64,000 nucleotides of DNA from Aliamphritea spongicola. GTDB lineage: Bacteria; Pseudomonadota; Gammaproteobacteria; Pseudomonadales; Balneatricaceae. Positions 1 through 9,418 of this stretch are shown one piece after another. The DNA is taken from assembly GCA_024347235.1 (NCBI GenBank), contig AP025283.1:1922001-1986000 (forward strand). The letters are read 5' to 3'. A program made the position numbers and the translations under genes. Position 1 is the stretch's first letter. Every line of letters begins with the position of its first letter. The notes beneath the pieces are model-generated. The model saw only the letters and a program-made list of their open reading frames with translations. It was not told the DNA's origin and searched no databases.

Positions 1-616
1 GAACCTGTCCTGAAACAAGCTGCAGGCGGTCATTACAGAACCATTCAACAGCCAGTGGGTAAATCTTATGTTCCTGAGTGTGAACCCGCTGTTGCAGGCT
101 ATCGGCAGTGTCGTCCGGCAGAATGTCCACGGCAGCCTGAACGGCCAGTGGTCCGCCATCCAGTTCTTCTGTGACAAAGTGTACGGTACAGCCATGACGG
201 GCTTCACCGTCTTCAATGGCGCGCTGATGGGTATTCAGGCCTTTGTACTTAGGCAGCAGAGAAGGGTGGATATTCAGCATCCGGTCGGAATAGCGGTTTA
301 CGAATTCCGGGGTGAATATACGCATGAAGCCGGCCAGAATAACCAGATCCGGTGAATGACTGTCGATTTCGGCAATCAGTGCCTGATCGAAGCTGTCACG
401 GTCGCTGTAGTCAGTATGGCGGATGACGCAGCCAGGAATATCGGCCTGACGGGCCCGTTCGAGACCGTAGGCGTCATCCTTATTGCTGATGACCATTTCG
501 ATTTTGCCGTTAATGCGTCCGGCATTAACGGCATCAATGATGGCTTGCAGGTTAGAACCGCTGCCCGAGATCAGGACAACGATTCGTTTTGCTGCAGCCG
601 GCACAGGGCTTGTCAT
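1..616 (-). CDS. purN: Phosphoribosylglycinamide formyltransferase, 3' end cut by window
   Basis: GAR transformylase of de novo purine synthesis: it transfers a formyl group from 10-formyl-THF to glycinamide ribonucleotide in the cytoplasm. The minus strand reads 205 open codons from an ATG at 616, against about 212 aa for the family, so only the last few residues lie outside. The N-terminal phosphate-binding stretch SGSGSNLQAIID, the core GFMRIFTP, the NIHPSLLP motif carrying the catalytic Asn/His, and EELDGGP with the catalytic Asp are all visible. It starts 3 bp after the purM stop, so the two form a purMN operon. No frameshift is seen in this gene. Confidence 0.96.
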   Translation of the reverse strand, partial: MTSPVPAAAKRIVVLISGSGSNLQAIIDAVNAGRINGKIEMVISNKDDAYGLERARQADIPGCVIRHTDYSDRDSFDQALIAEIDSHSPDLVILAGFMRIFTPEFVNRYSDRMLNIHPSLLPKYKGLNTHQRAIEDGEARHGCTVHFVTEELDGGPLAVQAAVDILPDDTADSLQQRVHTQEHKIYPLAVEWFCNDRLQLVSGQV

Positions 617-619
617 GTA

Positions 620-1675
620 TTATGCTTCCACGCCCAGCAGTTCTACCTGTTCTTCATTGGCGTCTGCCGCTGCAATGTGACCGATAACCCATGGGCTTTC
701 ACCGGCATCCTGCAGAATCTGCAGTGCAGAGTCTGCCTGATCAGCAGGTACAACGACAACCATGCCTACACCGCAGTTCAGGGTGCGGTACATTTCGCGG
801 TTTTCAACGTTGCCCAGCTGCTGAATCCAGCGGAAGACTTCAGGCATGTTCCATGACTGGGTGTCAATCACGGCTTTAGCGCTTTCAGGCAGAACGCGCG
901 GAATGTTTTCCAGCAGGCCGCCACCGGTGATGTGAGACAGGGCATTGACCTGGCTCTTCTTGATCAGTTCCAGTAATGGCTTCACATAAATGCGGGTTGG
1001 TTCCAGCAGGGCTTCGGTCAGTGGCTTACCGTCCACTTCACCGCTCAGGTCAGCGCCGCGAACTTCGATGATCTTACGGATCAGTGAGTAGCCGTTTGAA
1101 TGCGGGCCTGAAGATGGCAGACCAATGATGGCATCGCCGATGCTTACTTTAGAACCGTCGATGATTTCAGATTTTTCAACCACACCGGTGCAGAAACCGG
1201 CCAGATCGTAGTCTTCACCTTCGTACATGCCTGGCATTTCTGCGGTTTCACCGCCAACCAGTGCCGCACCGGCCAGTTCACAGCCTTTGCCGATACCGGC
1301 AACCACGTCAGCTGCTATGTCTATGTTCAGCTTGCCAGTGGCATAGTAGTCCAGGAAGAACAGGGGTTCAGCACCGGCAACAACCAGATCGTTAACACAC
1401 ATGGCTACCAGATCGATACCGATGGTGTCATGTTTGTTCAGATCCATCGCCAGACGCAGTTTGGTGCCAACACCGTCAGTGCCGGAAACCAGTACTGGCT
1501 GTTTGTAGCCAGCAGGGATTTCACACAGGGCTCCGAAGCCGCCCAGGCCACCCATTACTTCAGGTCGGGCTGTGCGTTTTGCAACGCCCTTAATGCGGTC
1601 AACCAGGGCGTTACCTGCGTCGATATCAACGCCGGCATCTTTGTAGCTGATAGAGGTATTGTCAGTGGTAGACAT
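620..1675 (-). CDS. purM: Phosphoribosylformylglycinamidine cyclo-ligase (AIR synthetase)
   Basis: Converts FGAM to aminoimidazole ribonucleotide with ATP, the step after PurL in purine synthesis. The 351 aa length is normal for the family and the frame is intact. Visible landmarks are [56 protein letters not shown] and [16 protein letters not shown], the last marking the C-terminal AIRS domain. It is the first gene of purMN. About 165 bp separate it from the divergent DUF2066 gene, so the promoters of both lie there; I do not recognise a clear PurR operator. Confidence 0.98.
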   Translation of the reverse strand: MSTTDNTSISYKDAGVDIDAGNALVDRIKGVAKRTARPEVMGGLGGFGALCEIPAGYKQPVLVSGTDGVGTKLRLAMDLNKHDTIGIDLVAMCVNDLVVAGAEPLFFLDYYATGKLNIDIAADVVAGIGKGCELAGAALVGGETAEMPGMYEGEDYDLAGFCTGVVEKSEIIDGSKVSIGDAIIGLPSSGPHSNGYSLIRKIIEVRGADLSGEVDGKPLTEALLEPTRIYVKPLLELIKKSQVNALSHITGGGLLENIPRVLPESAKAVIDTQSWNMPEVFRWIQQLGNVENREMYRTLNCGVGMVVVVPADQADSALQILQDAGESPWVIGHIAAADANEEQVELLGVEA

Positions 1676-1842
1676 AGTGTGTGAAAACCCATTCTAGGAG
1701 GTTACTGAAAAAATGTGGCGGTATTCTATCAGGTTGCTTTAAGGGGAGCTATGTGTGGTAGAGTTTGAAGCCTGTTTTTTGGTACTTATTTTTAATCGTT
1801 ATCTGCCGGGCGCGGGCGTCAGGTTAAGGATGAATTTTGTTC

Positions 1843-2911
1843 ATGAAAGGTTTTTAGCAGTACCGTACTTACTTTATTGCTGTTGGCGGGCAGTCTCGTG
1901 CAGGCTGCGGTCGTCGATAATCTTTACCGTTCGGAGTTGCTGGTGCCTGAGCAGTTGGCTCAGCCAACCGATGCACAGCTGAGTAAAGCGCTTCAGGGCG
2001 TGCTGGTTAAAGTCTCCGGGCGCAGTCAGGTAGCGGGGAATGCACGGATCAGCGAAGCCTTGCAGACACCGGCTGCGTATTTACAGGGGTTCTCTTATGA
2101 GTCGACCCAGACTCCTGTAGCAGCAGGAGATGGCCGGGAAGTGCTGGGGCTGCGGTTACAGCTGACATTTGATGAGCAGGCGATCAGCCGGTTACTGAAC
2201 GAGGCCGGTTTATCCGCAGCTGGTTCCGGGCGGCCGGGAGTATTGGTATGGCTGGTAGCAGAAGGTCCGGAACGTCCCCGGGATTTTGTGGCTGCAGAAA
2301 GCGAGATTGTTACGGAGCTGCAGGGCCTTGCGCAGTTGCGGGCTTTACCTGTGATGCTGCCATTGCTTGATCTTGATGACCAGCAGGCAGTTACGCCAGG
2401 TGATATCTGGGGAGCATTTCAGGAGCCTGTGACCCGGGCCTCAGCCCGTTACCGTGCTGATGCGGTTTTAGTCGGACGGTTGCAGCGTCAGGCCAGTGGG
2501 GCCTGGCAAACCCGCTGGCAACTGACGTATCAGGAGCGAAACCATAATCTGGCTCCGGCAGGTAATCTTGGAGAACAACTGAAGACTGTGGTGGATTCCG
2601 TTGCTGATCAGTTGTTAGGTAAAACAGCCGTGGTTGAGAATACTTATGTTGAAGAGGGCATCGTGCTGGAGATCAGTAAGCTTGATTCAATTGATGACTA
2701 CTTGCAGTTACTGACATATATGCGTGAACTGCAGCCCGTTGAAAAGGTCTTACCTGCTCAGCTGGAAAATGACCGCGTAACCCTGCGGGTGAAAGTGCAG
2801 GGTGGCGTACCGGCACTTGTTGAAGCTATCCGGCTGAATCCCCGTATGCAGTCTGATTCTGTTCTGCCCTCTGCGCAGGCGGCAGGGCCGCTGTATTATC
2901 GCTGGCAGTAA
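1843..2911 (+). CDS. DUF2066 domain protein, secreted, frameshift in signal peptide
   Basis: A periplasmic or envelope protein of unknown function in the DUF2066 family, which often sits beside purM in gammaproteobacteria. From about 1850 the frame encodes a hydrophobic signal core (TVLTLLLLAGSLVQA) followed by AVVDNLYRSELLVPEQ and a body of about 340 aa. The only plausible ATG, at 1843, is out of frame by +1 with this signal peptide. One extra A in AAA, or two missing Ts in TTTTT, would join them. Reading from TTG at 1877 would cut off half of the signal. The gene is divergent from purM and is followed 29 bp later by a permease gene. Confidence 0.8.
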
Positions 2912-2940
2912 CCGATTGTTGATAAAGGAATGACAATATA

Positions 2941-4070
2941 ATGCAACTGACTGATTCACAGCGCTGGATGTTTATCTGTGTGCTGGCGGTGACCGGCGGG
3001 CTGGTGTATCTGCTTCAGCCGATTCTTTCACCCTTTATGGTGGCAGCACTGCTGGCGTATATGTTTGATCCGCTGGCTGACCGGCTGGAAGATAAAGGTA
3101 TGTCACGTACCGGTGCGGTGATCATTGTCTTCGGCATTATCAGTGCGCTGGTGATGTTTCTGTTGTTATTGCTGTTACCGAAACTGGGGCATCAGATCCA
3201 GGTGATGGTGAAGACCATTCCGGCGGTGATTACCTTATTTGAGACCAAAGTTGTTCCCTGGATGGAAGTGAATCTGGGCATTTCACTGGCCAGTTTTGAC
3301 TGGCAGAGCGTGCGGCAGATTCTCAGTGGTAACTGGCAACAGACCGGCAATGTATTAAAGGATGTAATGAACAGCATCGGGCAGTCCGGTATGGCGGTTG
3401 CTGCCTGGCTGGCGAATCTGGTGCTGATCCCGGTGGTGATGTTTTATCTGTTACGTGACTGGGATGTCATGATTGAAAAATCGGTCACCTACTGCCCCGT
3501 AACGTTGAGCCCAGAGTCAGTCTGTGGGCCAGCGAATGTGATGAAGTACTCGGTGCCTTTGTTAAAGGTCAGTTACTGGTAATGACAGCGCTGGGTGCGA
3601 TTTACGCAATTGGCCTGTGGCTGGTAGGGCTTGATCTTGCGCTGCTGGTGGGCATGATTGCTGGTCTGGCCAGTATCGTGCCGTACATGGGTTTCATTAT
3701 CGGCATTGTGGCGGCAATTATCGCGGCAATGCTGCAGTTCAATGACCCTACCGTACTGGCCTGGGTCGGGCTGGTATTTATTATCGGACAGATGCTGGAA
3801 GGCATGGTGCTGACCCCGTTACTGGTAGGGGACCGGATCGGTCTGCACCCTGTGGCAGTTATTTTTGCCATTATGGCGGGTGGCCAGTTATTCGGTTTTG
3901 TCGGGATTCTGATAGCCCTGCCTGTTGCTGCAGTGATCATGGTGCTGCTGCGCCATTTACATGACGGGTATCAGCGAAGCAGCCTCTACGGTGAAGCGAA
4001 AACGGCTGAAGCGCCTCCCGGTGATACAGAGAGTGTTACCGATAGCCAAAAGGATCTTGCCGGGGATTGA
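2941..4070 (+). CDS. AI-2E/PerM family permease, one frameshift
   Basis: Polytopic inner-membrane protein of the AI-2E transporter family (PerM/YhhT-like). Members have about eight transmembrane segments and debated substrates. The N-terminal part shows hydrophobic pairs such as WMFICVLAVTGGLVYLL. The C-terminal part has the family signature with GLASIVPYMGFIIG and GDRIGLHPVAVIFA. The frame breaks near 3477, where five As in GAAAAATCGG should be six; one added A joins MIEK to IGHLLPRNVEPRV and the rest. It follows DUF2066 and precedes hda, an order common near purM. The C-terminus is polar and probably cytoplasmic. Confidence 0.88.
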
Positions 4071-4225
4071 ACAGGTACCTTTTTTGCGTATCGAGGCGTA
4101 GTAAGATACGCCAAATTTTTGACAGGCCGGTCCGGAATTGATTGATTGCTGGATAGTATTTCACCGGCAGGCCTGTTGAGTCCGATCTGATTTAACTGGA
4201 TTTGCCAGCTCCGATTGTTGAATAC

Positions 4226-4929
4226 ATGAATAACCCTGTACCTATCCAATTACCTTTAGGCATTGCGTTACGTGATGATGCCAGGTTCGAGACTTATCTC
4301 AGCCGGGGTAATGAGCTTGTCTGTAACTGCCTGGCACAGGTGGCAATCGGGGAAGGTGACATTTTCCTGTATCTCTGGGAACCCCGGGCGTTGGATGCTC
4401 GCATTTGCTGCAGGGCGCCTGTCATGCCAGTGATCCTGCCGGACGTACGGCGGTGTATTTGCCGCTGGATGAACTGACCGATCTGGGGCCGGGCGTACTG
4501 GATGGTATGGAGCATCTGGATCTGGTGTGTCTGGATAACCTCCAGGCCATTGCCGGTAACCGTGAATGGGAAGAGGCGCTGTTCCATTTCTTCAACCGTA
4601 TTCGCAGTGAAAATAATTTCCTGGTGGTTGCCGCTGACCGTCCGCCGCGTCAGTTAGGTATTCAATTACCGGATCTGGCGTCACGGTTTACCTGGGGCAT
4701 GGTCTTTCAGGTTCAGGGTTTGGATGATGATGGCAAGGTGATTGCGCTTCAGGTACGTGCACAGAGCCGCGGATTTGAACTGTCTGAAGAAGTTGCACGC
4801 TTCCTTATTCACCGGGCCAGCCGCAGCATGCAGGACTTGTTTGACCTTCTTGATCAGCTGGACAATGCCTCCCTCAGTGCGCAGCGCAAAGTCACAATTC
4901 CTTTCGTAAAGCAGGTACTTGGCTGGTAG
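4226..4929 (+). CDS. hda: DnaA regulatory inactivator Hda, one frameshift
   Basis: AAA+ DnaA paralogue that, with the DNA-loaded beta clamp, stimulates hydrolysis of ATP-DnaA (RIDA) and so prevents over-initiation. The product begins MNNPVPIQLPLGIALRD; the QLPLGI stretch is the clamp-binding motif. Domain I features follow: CLDNLQAIAGNREWEEALFHF (Walker B region, sensor region after it) and the arginine-containing LASRFTWG. Repaired length is about 235 aa, as usual. The frame breaks near 4383 in CCCCGGGCG; one more G restores YLWEPRGVGCSHLLQ, the Walker A-like loop. A break in such an important gene favours sequence error over decay. Confidence 0.92.
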
Positions 4930-4968
4930 TCGCTATACTGTGTGTTAGCAAACATACCAGGAGGGGCT

Positions 4969-5244
4969 GTGAAAATAATTCTGGAAGACTTACCCCGTGA
5001 CGTTTCTGATGATGACATCAGAGAATTTCTGAAAGGTTATGTGGAAGTGCTGGATGTTGAGATTTACACCAGCGAACAGCGGGATCATGCCAGTGCCTGG
5101 GTGACCATTGCTGCCACTCACGCAGAAGCACACTGGGCAATTGGCCGTCTTAATGGCCGTTACTGGCGGGAATGCACAGTAAACGTCTATATTTCTCTTT
5201 TTCGGATAACCGCTGACCTTGATGCCAGACATTCTGCCAAATGA
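4969..5244 (+). CDS. Small RRM-like RNA-binding protein
   Basis: A 91 aa protein that fits a single RNA-recognition-motif fold. VKIILEDLP resembles RNP2 on beta1, SDDDIREFLKGY is helix 1, and the strand containing SAWVTIAAT sits where RNP1 would be, followed by AHWAIGRLNGRYW as helix 2 and loop. I start it at GTG 4969 because a strong AGGAGG lies just upstream (4959-4964); an in-frame TTG at 4942 lacks a site. Its 3' end overlaps the downstream pseudouridine synthase start by about 23 bp, which suggests translational coupling. Function is not known; the RNA link to the neighbour is inference. Confidence 0.7.
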   Translation: MKIILEDLPRDVSDDDIREFLKGYVEVLDVEIYTSEQRDHASAWVTIAATHAEAHWAIGRLNGRYWRECTVNVYISLFRITADLDARHSAK

Positions 5245-5955
5245 AGCCTGCTCTGCAGATATTACTACCGTCGCGGAGACGGATGATTTTCTGTTGATTA
5301 ATAAACCTCCCGGAATCTCTGTTCATAAAGATGATCAGGATGCCGGATTGGTGATGCTGTTACAGTCTCAGTTGCAGCTGCAGGAGTTATATCTGGTGCA
5401 CCGGCTGGACCGGATGACCTCGGGCTTGTTATTGCTGGCTAAGCGCAAAGCTGTGGCCGCCGAGTTGGGGCGGCAGTTTGCTGAACGGCGCATGGTAAAG
5501 TTTTATATGGCGCTGAGTCAGGCAAAACCGAAAAAGAAACAGGGGCTGATCAGTGGCGATATGCTCAAAGCCCGCCGGGGAGCTGGAAGTTAGCACCTTC
5601 GGCAGAAAATCCGGCCCGGACCCAGTTTTTCAGTCATGGTCTTGGCGGTGGTTTGAGAGTGTTTCTGCTCCGGCCGGTGACCGGCAAGACCCATCAGTTA
5701 CGGGTGGCCCTTAAGAGCATCGGTGCGCCGATTCTGGGTGACAGTCGTTATGCCGGTGCGGAGGCTGAAAGGGGCTTCCTGCATGCCTGGTATCTGGGGT
5801 TTGAGCTGGAAGGTAAGTCTTACCGGTACAGTTTTCTACCGGAAGAGGCCCGGTGGAGACAGGAAGACTGGCCCGCTGAATGGGCAGAGCCGGAAGCGTT
5901 ACCCTGGCCTGAAATAAAGAAACAGCACGTGAAAAGCAGTAAGGAACTCCCATGA
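5222..5955 (+). CDS. RluA-family RNA pseudouridine synthase, one frameshift
   Basis: Isomerises uridine to pseudouridine in RNA. The N-terminal half has the entry motif FLLINKPPGISVHKD and the catalytic motif LVHRLDRMTSGLLLLAK, with the Asp of HRLD as catalytic residue. The C-terminal half has RPVTGKTHQLRVALKSIGAP and GDSRYAG. The frame breaks near 5575: GCCGGGGAGC needs one more G to read through SWKLAPSAENPARTQFF to the second half. Repaired length is about 244 aa, the short RluA-like type without an S4 domain. It overlaps the small RRM gene upstream and shares ATGA with the zinc-ribbon gene downstream, so three or four genes probably form one operon. Confidence 0.88.
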
Positions 5956-6167
5956 GTGATGAGCGGATTGAACGGGACTTTATGGCCCGTGATGAACAGG
6001 AGCGTCAGGCGTTTCTGGAGCAAACCTGGTGTGATAAATGTTTGCAAGAAAATCTGGGCATGAATACCCCGCTGGAATATGAGTTTAAAGGCATTGTATT
6101 CATTGAGGGTAAGTGCAATCAGTGTGGCGAAGTTGTGCTGACTGAGCTGACGGACGAAGAGTTTTAG
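5952..6167 (+). CDS. Small zinc-ribbon protein of unknown function
   Basis: A 71 aa acidic protein with two CxxC knuckles, WCDKC and KCNQC, spaced about 32 residues apart. This is the layout of a zinc ribbon. I do not recognise a named family. The ATG overlaps the stop of the pseudouridine synthase (ATGA), which points to translational coupling, and tcdA starts 16 bp after it. A role with RNA modification is a guess from context only. Confidence 0.75.
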   Translation: MSDERIERDFMARDEQERQAFLEQTWCDKCLQENLGMNTPLEYEFKGIVFIEGKCNQCGEVVLTELTDEEF

Positions 6168-6183
6168 CAGGAGAGTTGACGGC

Positions 6184-6983
6184 GTGACGAATCAGACTGA
6201 TCCGCGGTTTGGCGGTATTGAGCGGTTGTATGGCGCGGCAGGTTTGCGGTTGTTTCAGCGGGTAAATATCTGTGTAATCGGGATCGGCGGCGTCGGCTCC
6301 TGGGTAGCGGAAGCGCTGGTTCGTTCAGGTGTTGCAAAGATCACTCTGATCGATCTGGATGATATCTGCATAACCAATGTTAACCGTCAGATTCATGCGC
6401 TCACCGATACTGTCGGAGAGTCCAAGGTTGAGGTGATGGCACAGCGGCTTAAAGAAATAAACCCGGCCTGTGAAGTAACTGAGATTGATGATTTTATTAC
6501 CCGGGAGAATATTCCTGAGCTGATCGGTGAACAGTTTGATTATGTGATCGACGCTATCGATAGTGTGAAAGAAAAGCAGCCCTGATTGCACACTGTAAGC
6601 GGCGTAAGCTGGGTATTATTACCGTCGGTGGTGCCGGCGGGCAGATGGACCCGACCCGGATTGAGATCTGTGATCTGAGTAAAACCAATCATGATCCGCT
6701 GGCGGCTAAGGTGCGCAGCTTGCTGCGCCGGGAATACAATTTCAGTAAGAGCGGCCGCCGTTTTGCGGTCGACTGTGTCTATTCCACAGAACAGCTTGTT
6801 TATCCTCAGCCGGACGGTTCAGTGTGCCAGATGAAGTCCGTTCAGGATGGTAATACCCGTCTGGACTGCAGCGGTGGTTTCGGCGCATCAACCTGTGTCA
6901 CCGCCAGTTTTGCCTTTGCAGCGGTATCGCGGGTATTACAAAAGCTGATTGAAAAAGCCCGCCGCGAAAACACTTTAGTGTAA
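6184..6983 (+). CDS. tcdA: tRNA threonylcarbamoyladenosine dehydratase, one frameshift
   Basis: E1/ThiF-like, ATP-dependent enzyme that cyclises t6A37 of ANN-decoding tRNAs to ct6A. The N-terminus has DPRFGGIERLYG and the Rossmann nucleotide-binding loop VIGIGGVGSWVAEAL, followed by DDICITNVNRQ. The C-terminal half has GGAGGQMDPTRIEICDLS and the motif GGFGASTCVTASF. The frame breaks near 6578 in GAAAAGCAG, where one added A gives KEKAALIAHCKRRK. The repaired product is about 267 aa, normal. The start is GTG 6184 after GGAGAG. It is the last gene of the run that begins at hda, and a perfect hairpin follows. Confidence 0.93.
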
Positions 6984-7010
6984 GTTTCCCTCTGATTTTT
7001 GTTATTTACG

Positions 7011-7037
7011 TTCGTCCGGCGAGTAATGCCGGACGAA
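7011..7037. terminator. Perfect 10-bp hairpin after tcdA
   Basis: TTCGTCCGGC and GCCGGACGAA pair perfectly across a 7-nt loop, 27 bp after the tcdA stop. No strong T-run follows, so it may act as an RNA 3' end stabiliser or weak terminator. Confidence 0.55.
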
Positions 7038-7100
7038 TGGTGTTTGAGTTTTATACAGTTATGTGGTCTAAATAACGTTCACTGCCAGTGGTTTTTGTGA

Positions 7101-8387
7101 ATGTTCAGGGCCCTTACTGTGTGCGATACCTTTCCGGATACTGAGTTCTATACTGCGATGCTGAATCATAGCAGTGACGGCCTGTGTCTGATTGACCGGA
7201 AAGAGGGTACCGTTCGGCTGGTGAATGAGCCTTTATGCCAGTTGCTTAACCGTGTATCTGACAGCCTGAAGGGAAGTCTTTCGGGGCTATTTTCAGCTAT
7301 GACTGGTCCGGTGAGCCGGATACCCGTCAGGTGCAATACCTGGGAGGGCTCCAGCCACTTTCACTGGAAATAAGTATTCAGCCGTTTTCCTGGCAGGGTG
7401 AGTGTTACGGTGTCGTCAGCGTCCGGGATATAACCGCTCAGCTGCACAGCCGTGAAGCGCTGGTGGAAACTGGCCTGCAACGTAACTTTGCTCTGAACGA
7501 TATTCTTGATGGTTTGTGGGAAATAAATCTGCAAACCAACGAGGTATATATCTCTTCTGAATTTAAACGCATCATGGATTTTCCTGCTGAAAAGACCCAT
7601 TTTGGTTTGGGGAGTGGCAGCAGCAGATACATCTGGATGACTGTGTGGCGGTCATGGATATCATGAATGCCCATTTGCGGGCGAGATTCCCCGTTTTGAT
7701 GCTGAATACCGGTTGCAGACTTTTTCCGGTGAATATGTCTGGGTACATGATCAGGGGCGGGTATACGAACGGGATGCCCAACAACAGCCTCTGAGAATGG
7801 TGGGTATGGTGCAGGATATCAGTGCCGCCAAGGCGCAGGAGGTTCTGTTACGGCGCCAGGCCAGCCATGATTATCTGACGGATCTGCTGAACCGCCGTGC
7901 CGGTTATATGCATTTTCGTAAACAGCTCAGCTATGCGCAGCGCTACGGGCGGCAGTTCAGTGTCAGCCTGATCGATCTTGATCACTTCAAAAGCATCAAT
8001 GACACCTATGGTCATCAGGTTGGTGACCAGGTCCTTAAGCATCTGGTGGCCGGTATTTCTGCACAGCTGAGACAGTCCGATACACTGATGCGCTGGGGCG
8101 GTGAAGAATTCCTGTTGCTGCTCCCCAATACTGATTCAGACGGTGCTTTTCAGTTAGTCGAGCAGTTGCGTAAACGTGTGGCGGAGCAGCCTATGCCATT
8201 GTCCGACGGTGAAGTGCAATACACATTCAGCGCCGGGGTTGCCAGTTTTCCACAACATGCTGAACAGATGGATATGCTGATTAAAGCGGCAGATGATGCG
8301 TTGTATGTCGCAAAATCTGCCGGCAGAAATCAGGTCAGCGTCAGTGATGAAGTGACCGGGATTGCTCAGGGAGAGCTGTCAGTCTGA
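7101..8387 (+). CDS. PAS-PAS-GGDEF diguanylate cyclase, three frameshifts
   Basis: Makes cyclic di-GMP from two GTP, probably in response to a signal sensed by its PAS domains. The first PAS runs from FYTAMLNHSSDGLCLIDR; a second begins near LNDILDGLWEINLQ and ends in the PAC-like VWVHDQGRVYERDA. The GGDEF domain shows DYLTDLLNRRAG, LIDLDHFKSINDTYGH and the active-site loop RWGGEEF. The frame breaks near 7272, 7610 and 7689; each is fixed by one more G in a G run. There is no RxxD four residues before GGEEF, so classic product inhibition is not evident. It converges with the LysR gene, overlapping by 9 bp. Confidence 0.9.
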
Positions 8388-9245
8388 TTCAGTTGGCTGT
8401 TGTTGCGCAATTGCTTTCAGGCCTTTCAGGGTCGTTTCAATCAGTTCACTGTCGCTGGGTGATTCCTGATACACCAGATACGTCGGGCGCTGGAAGACCG
8501 GTGCCTCCTCAACCCTGTACAATTTTCCTTCCCTGATTAGTGGTTCAACCGAGCTGGCGATAAAGTACCCGGACCCGCCGTGGTTAAGAATGTGTTGTAA
8601 ACCGACGCTGCTCAGGCCAACGGTTAGTTTGGGCACCGGAACATCGGCGAATGCCAGGCTGTGTTGGGCCCGGAAGCTGTCGCCCCAGTCGACAAAGATA
8701 TAGCCCGGCACTCTGCCGGGCACCACTTCACGGGGTTCAGTAGACACCAGAATCAGCGGTTCACTCATATAAGGTTCAATGGTCAGTTCAGGACGCTGTT
8801 GCGGATCGTAAAGAATAGCGACATCCAGCAGCCGGTCCCGCAGACGTTCCATGAGTGTGGTTGAATACTCTGCCAGTACATGGGTCGCAACGTTGGGCGC
8901 TTCCTGTTCCATCCAGGCCAGCCAGGGCGGGGCGATCTGCTCCCAGTGGTTGAGCTGCAGGCCAAGATTCACAATGGCTTTAAGGTCGTCGGGTAGGGCA
9001 ATTTCCTGACGGGCCCGGTCCCAGGCCCGCACGGATGTCAGCGCATGACGCCGGAAATGATGACCGGCGGCGGTCAGTTCGGCACCGTTACGTCGGCGCA
9101 GAAACAGCTCCCGGTTAAGGCGGTCTTCCAGTGCTTTGATTCTTGCGCTGATAGTCGACTGAGTGACGCAGAGTTTGTCTGCTGCCAACTGGAAACTGCC
9201 GGTTGCTGTCACCTCCAGAAAGGCGCGCATGTGCTCTATGTTCAT
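8379..9245 (-). CDS. LysR-family regulator of the divergent oxygenase
   Basis: DNA-binding transcriptional regulator of 288 aa, intact. The N-terminal winged HTH is typical: MRAFLEVTATGSFQLAADKL and TQSTISARIKALEDRL. A co-inducer-binding domain follows. It is transcribed away from the oxygenase gene at 9419, and the 173 bp between them holds a dyad with T-N11-A geometry (9293-9311). By the usual LysR logic it represses itself and controls the oxygenase. The effector is unknown. Confidence 0.93.
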   Translation of the reverse strand: MNIEHMRAFLEVTATGSFQLAADKLCVTQSTISARIKALEDRLNRELFLRRRNGAELTAAGHHFRRHALTSVRAWDRARQEIALPDDLKAIVNLGLQLNHWEQIAPPWLAWMEQEAPNVATHVLAEYSTTLMERLRDRLLDVAILYDPQQRPELTIEPYMSEPLILVSTEPREVVPGRVPGYIFVDWGDSFRAQHSLAFADVPVPKLTVGLSSVGLQHILNHGGSGYFIASSVEPLIREGKLYRVEEAPVFQRPTYLVYQESPSDSELIETTLKGLKAIAQQQPTESD

Positions 9246-9292
9246 AACACCTCTTAAACAGGGCTTGCCGGTGCTGTTACCGGACTGAAATG

Positions 9293-9311
9293 ATATCGGT
9301 TATTTCGATAT
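9293..9311. promoter_or_regulatory. LysR-type operator dyad (ATATCG-N7-CGATAT)
   Basis: A perfect 6-bp inverted repeat with a 7-nt spacer lies between the divergent LysR and oxygenase genes. It contains T-N11-A (T296 to A308 within 9296-9308), the classic LysR box geometry. Position, about 48 bp from the LysR start and 108 bp from the oxygenase start, suits shared control. Confidence 0.6.
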
Positions 9312-9418
9312 TAACATTAGATTATATTTGTTTGTTTTATGGAAGCGGTTGTTTGATATTTATGTAAACGGCATGGGGATGCCGCTATATAAAACATCAG
9401 ATGTGGAGTTAGAAGATC

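Noticed and set aside
68-856. Two plus-strand open frames over purN and purM
   Set aside because: They are antisense to well-supported purN and purM and show no family resemblance.
8660-8864. Small plus-strand frames inside the LysR gene
   Set aside because: Antisense to the intact effector domain; no independent support.
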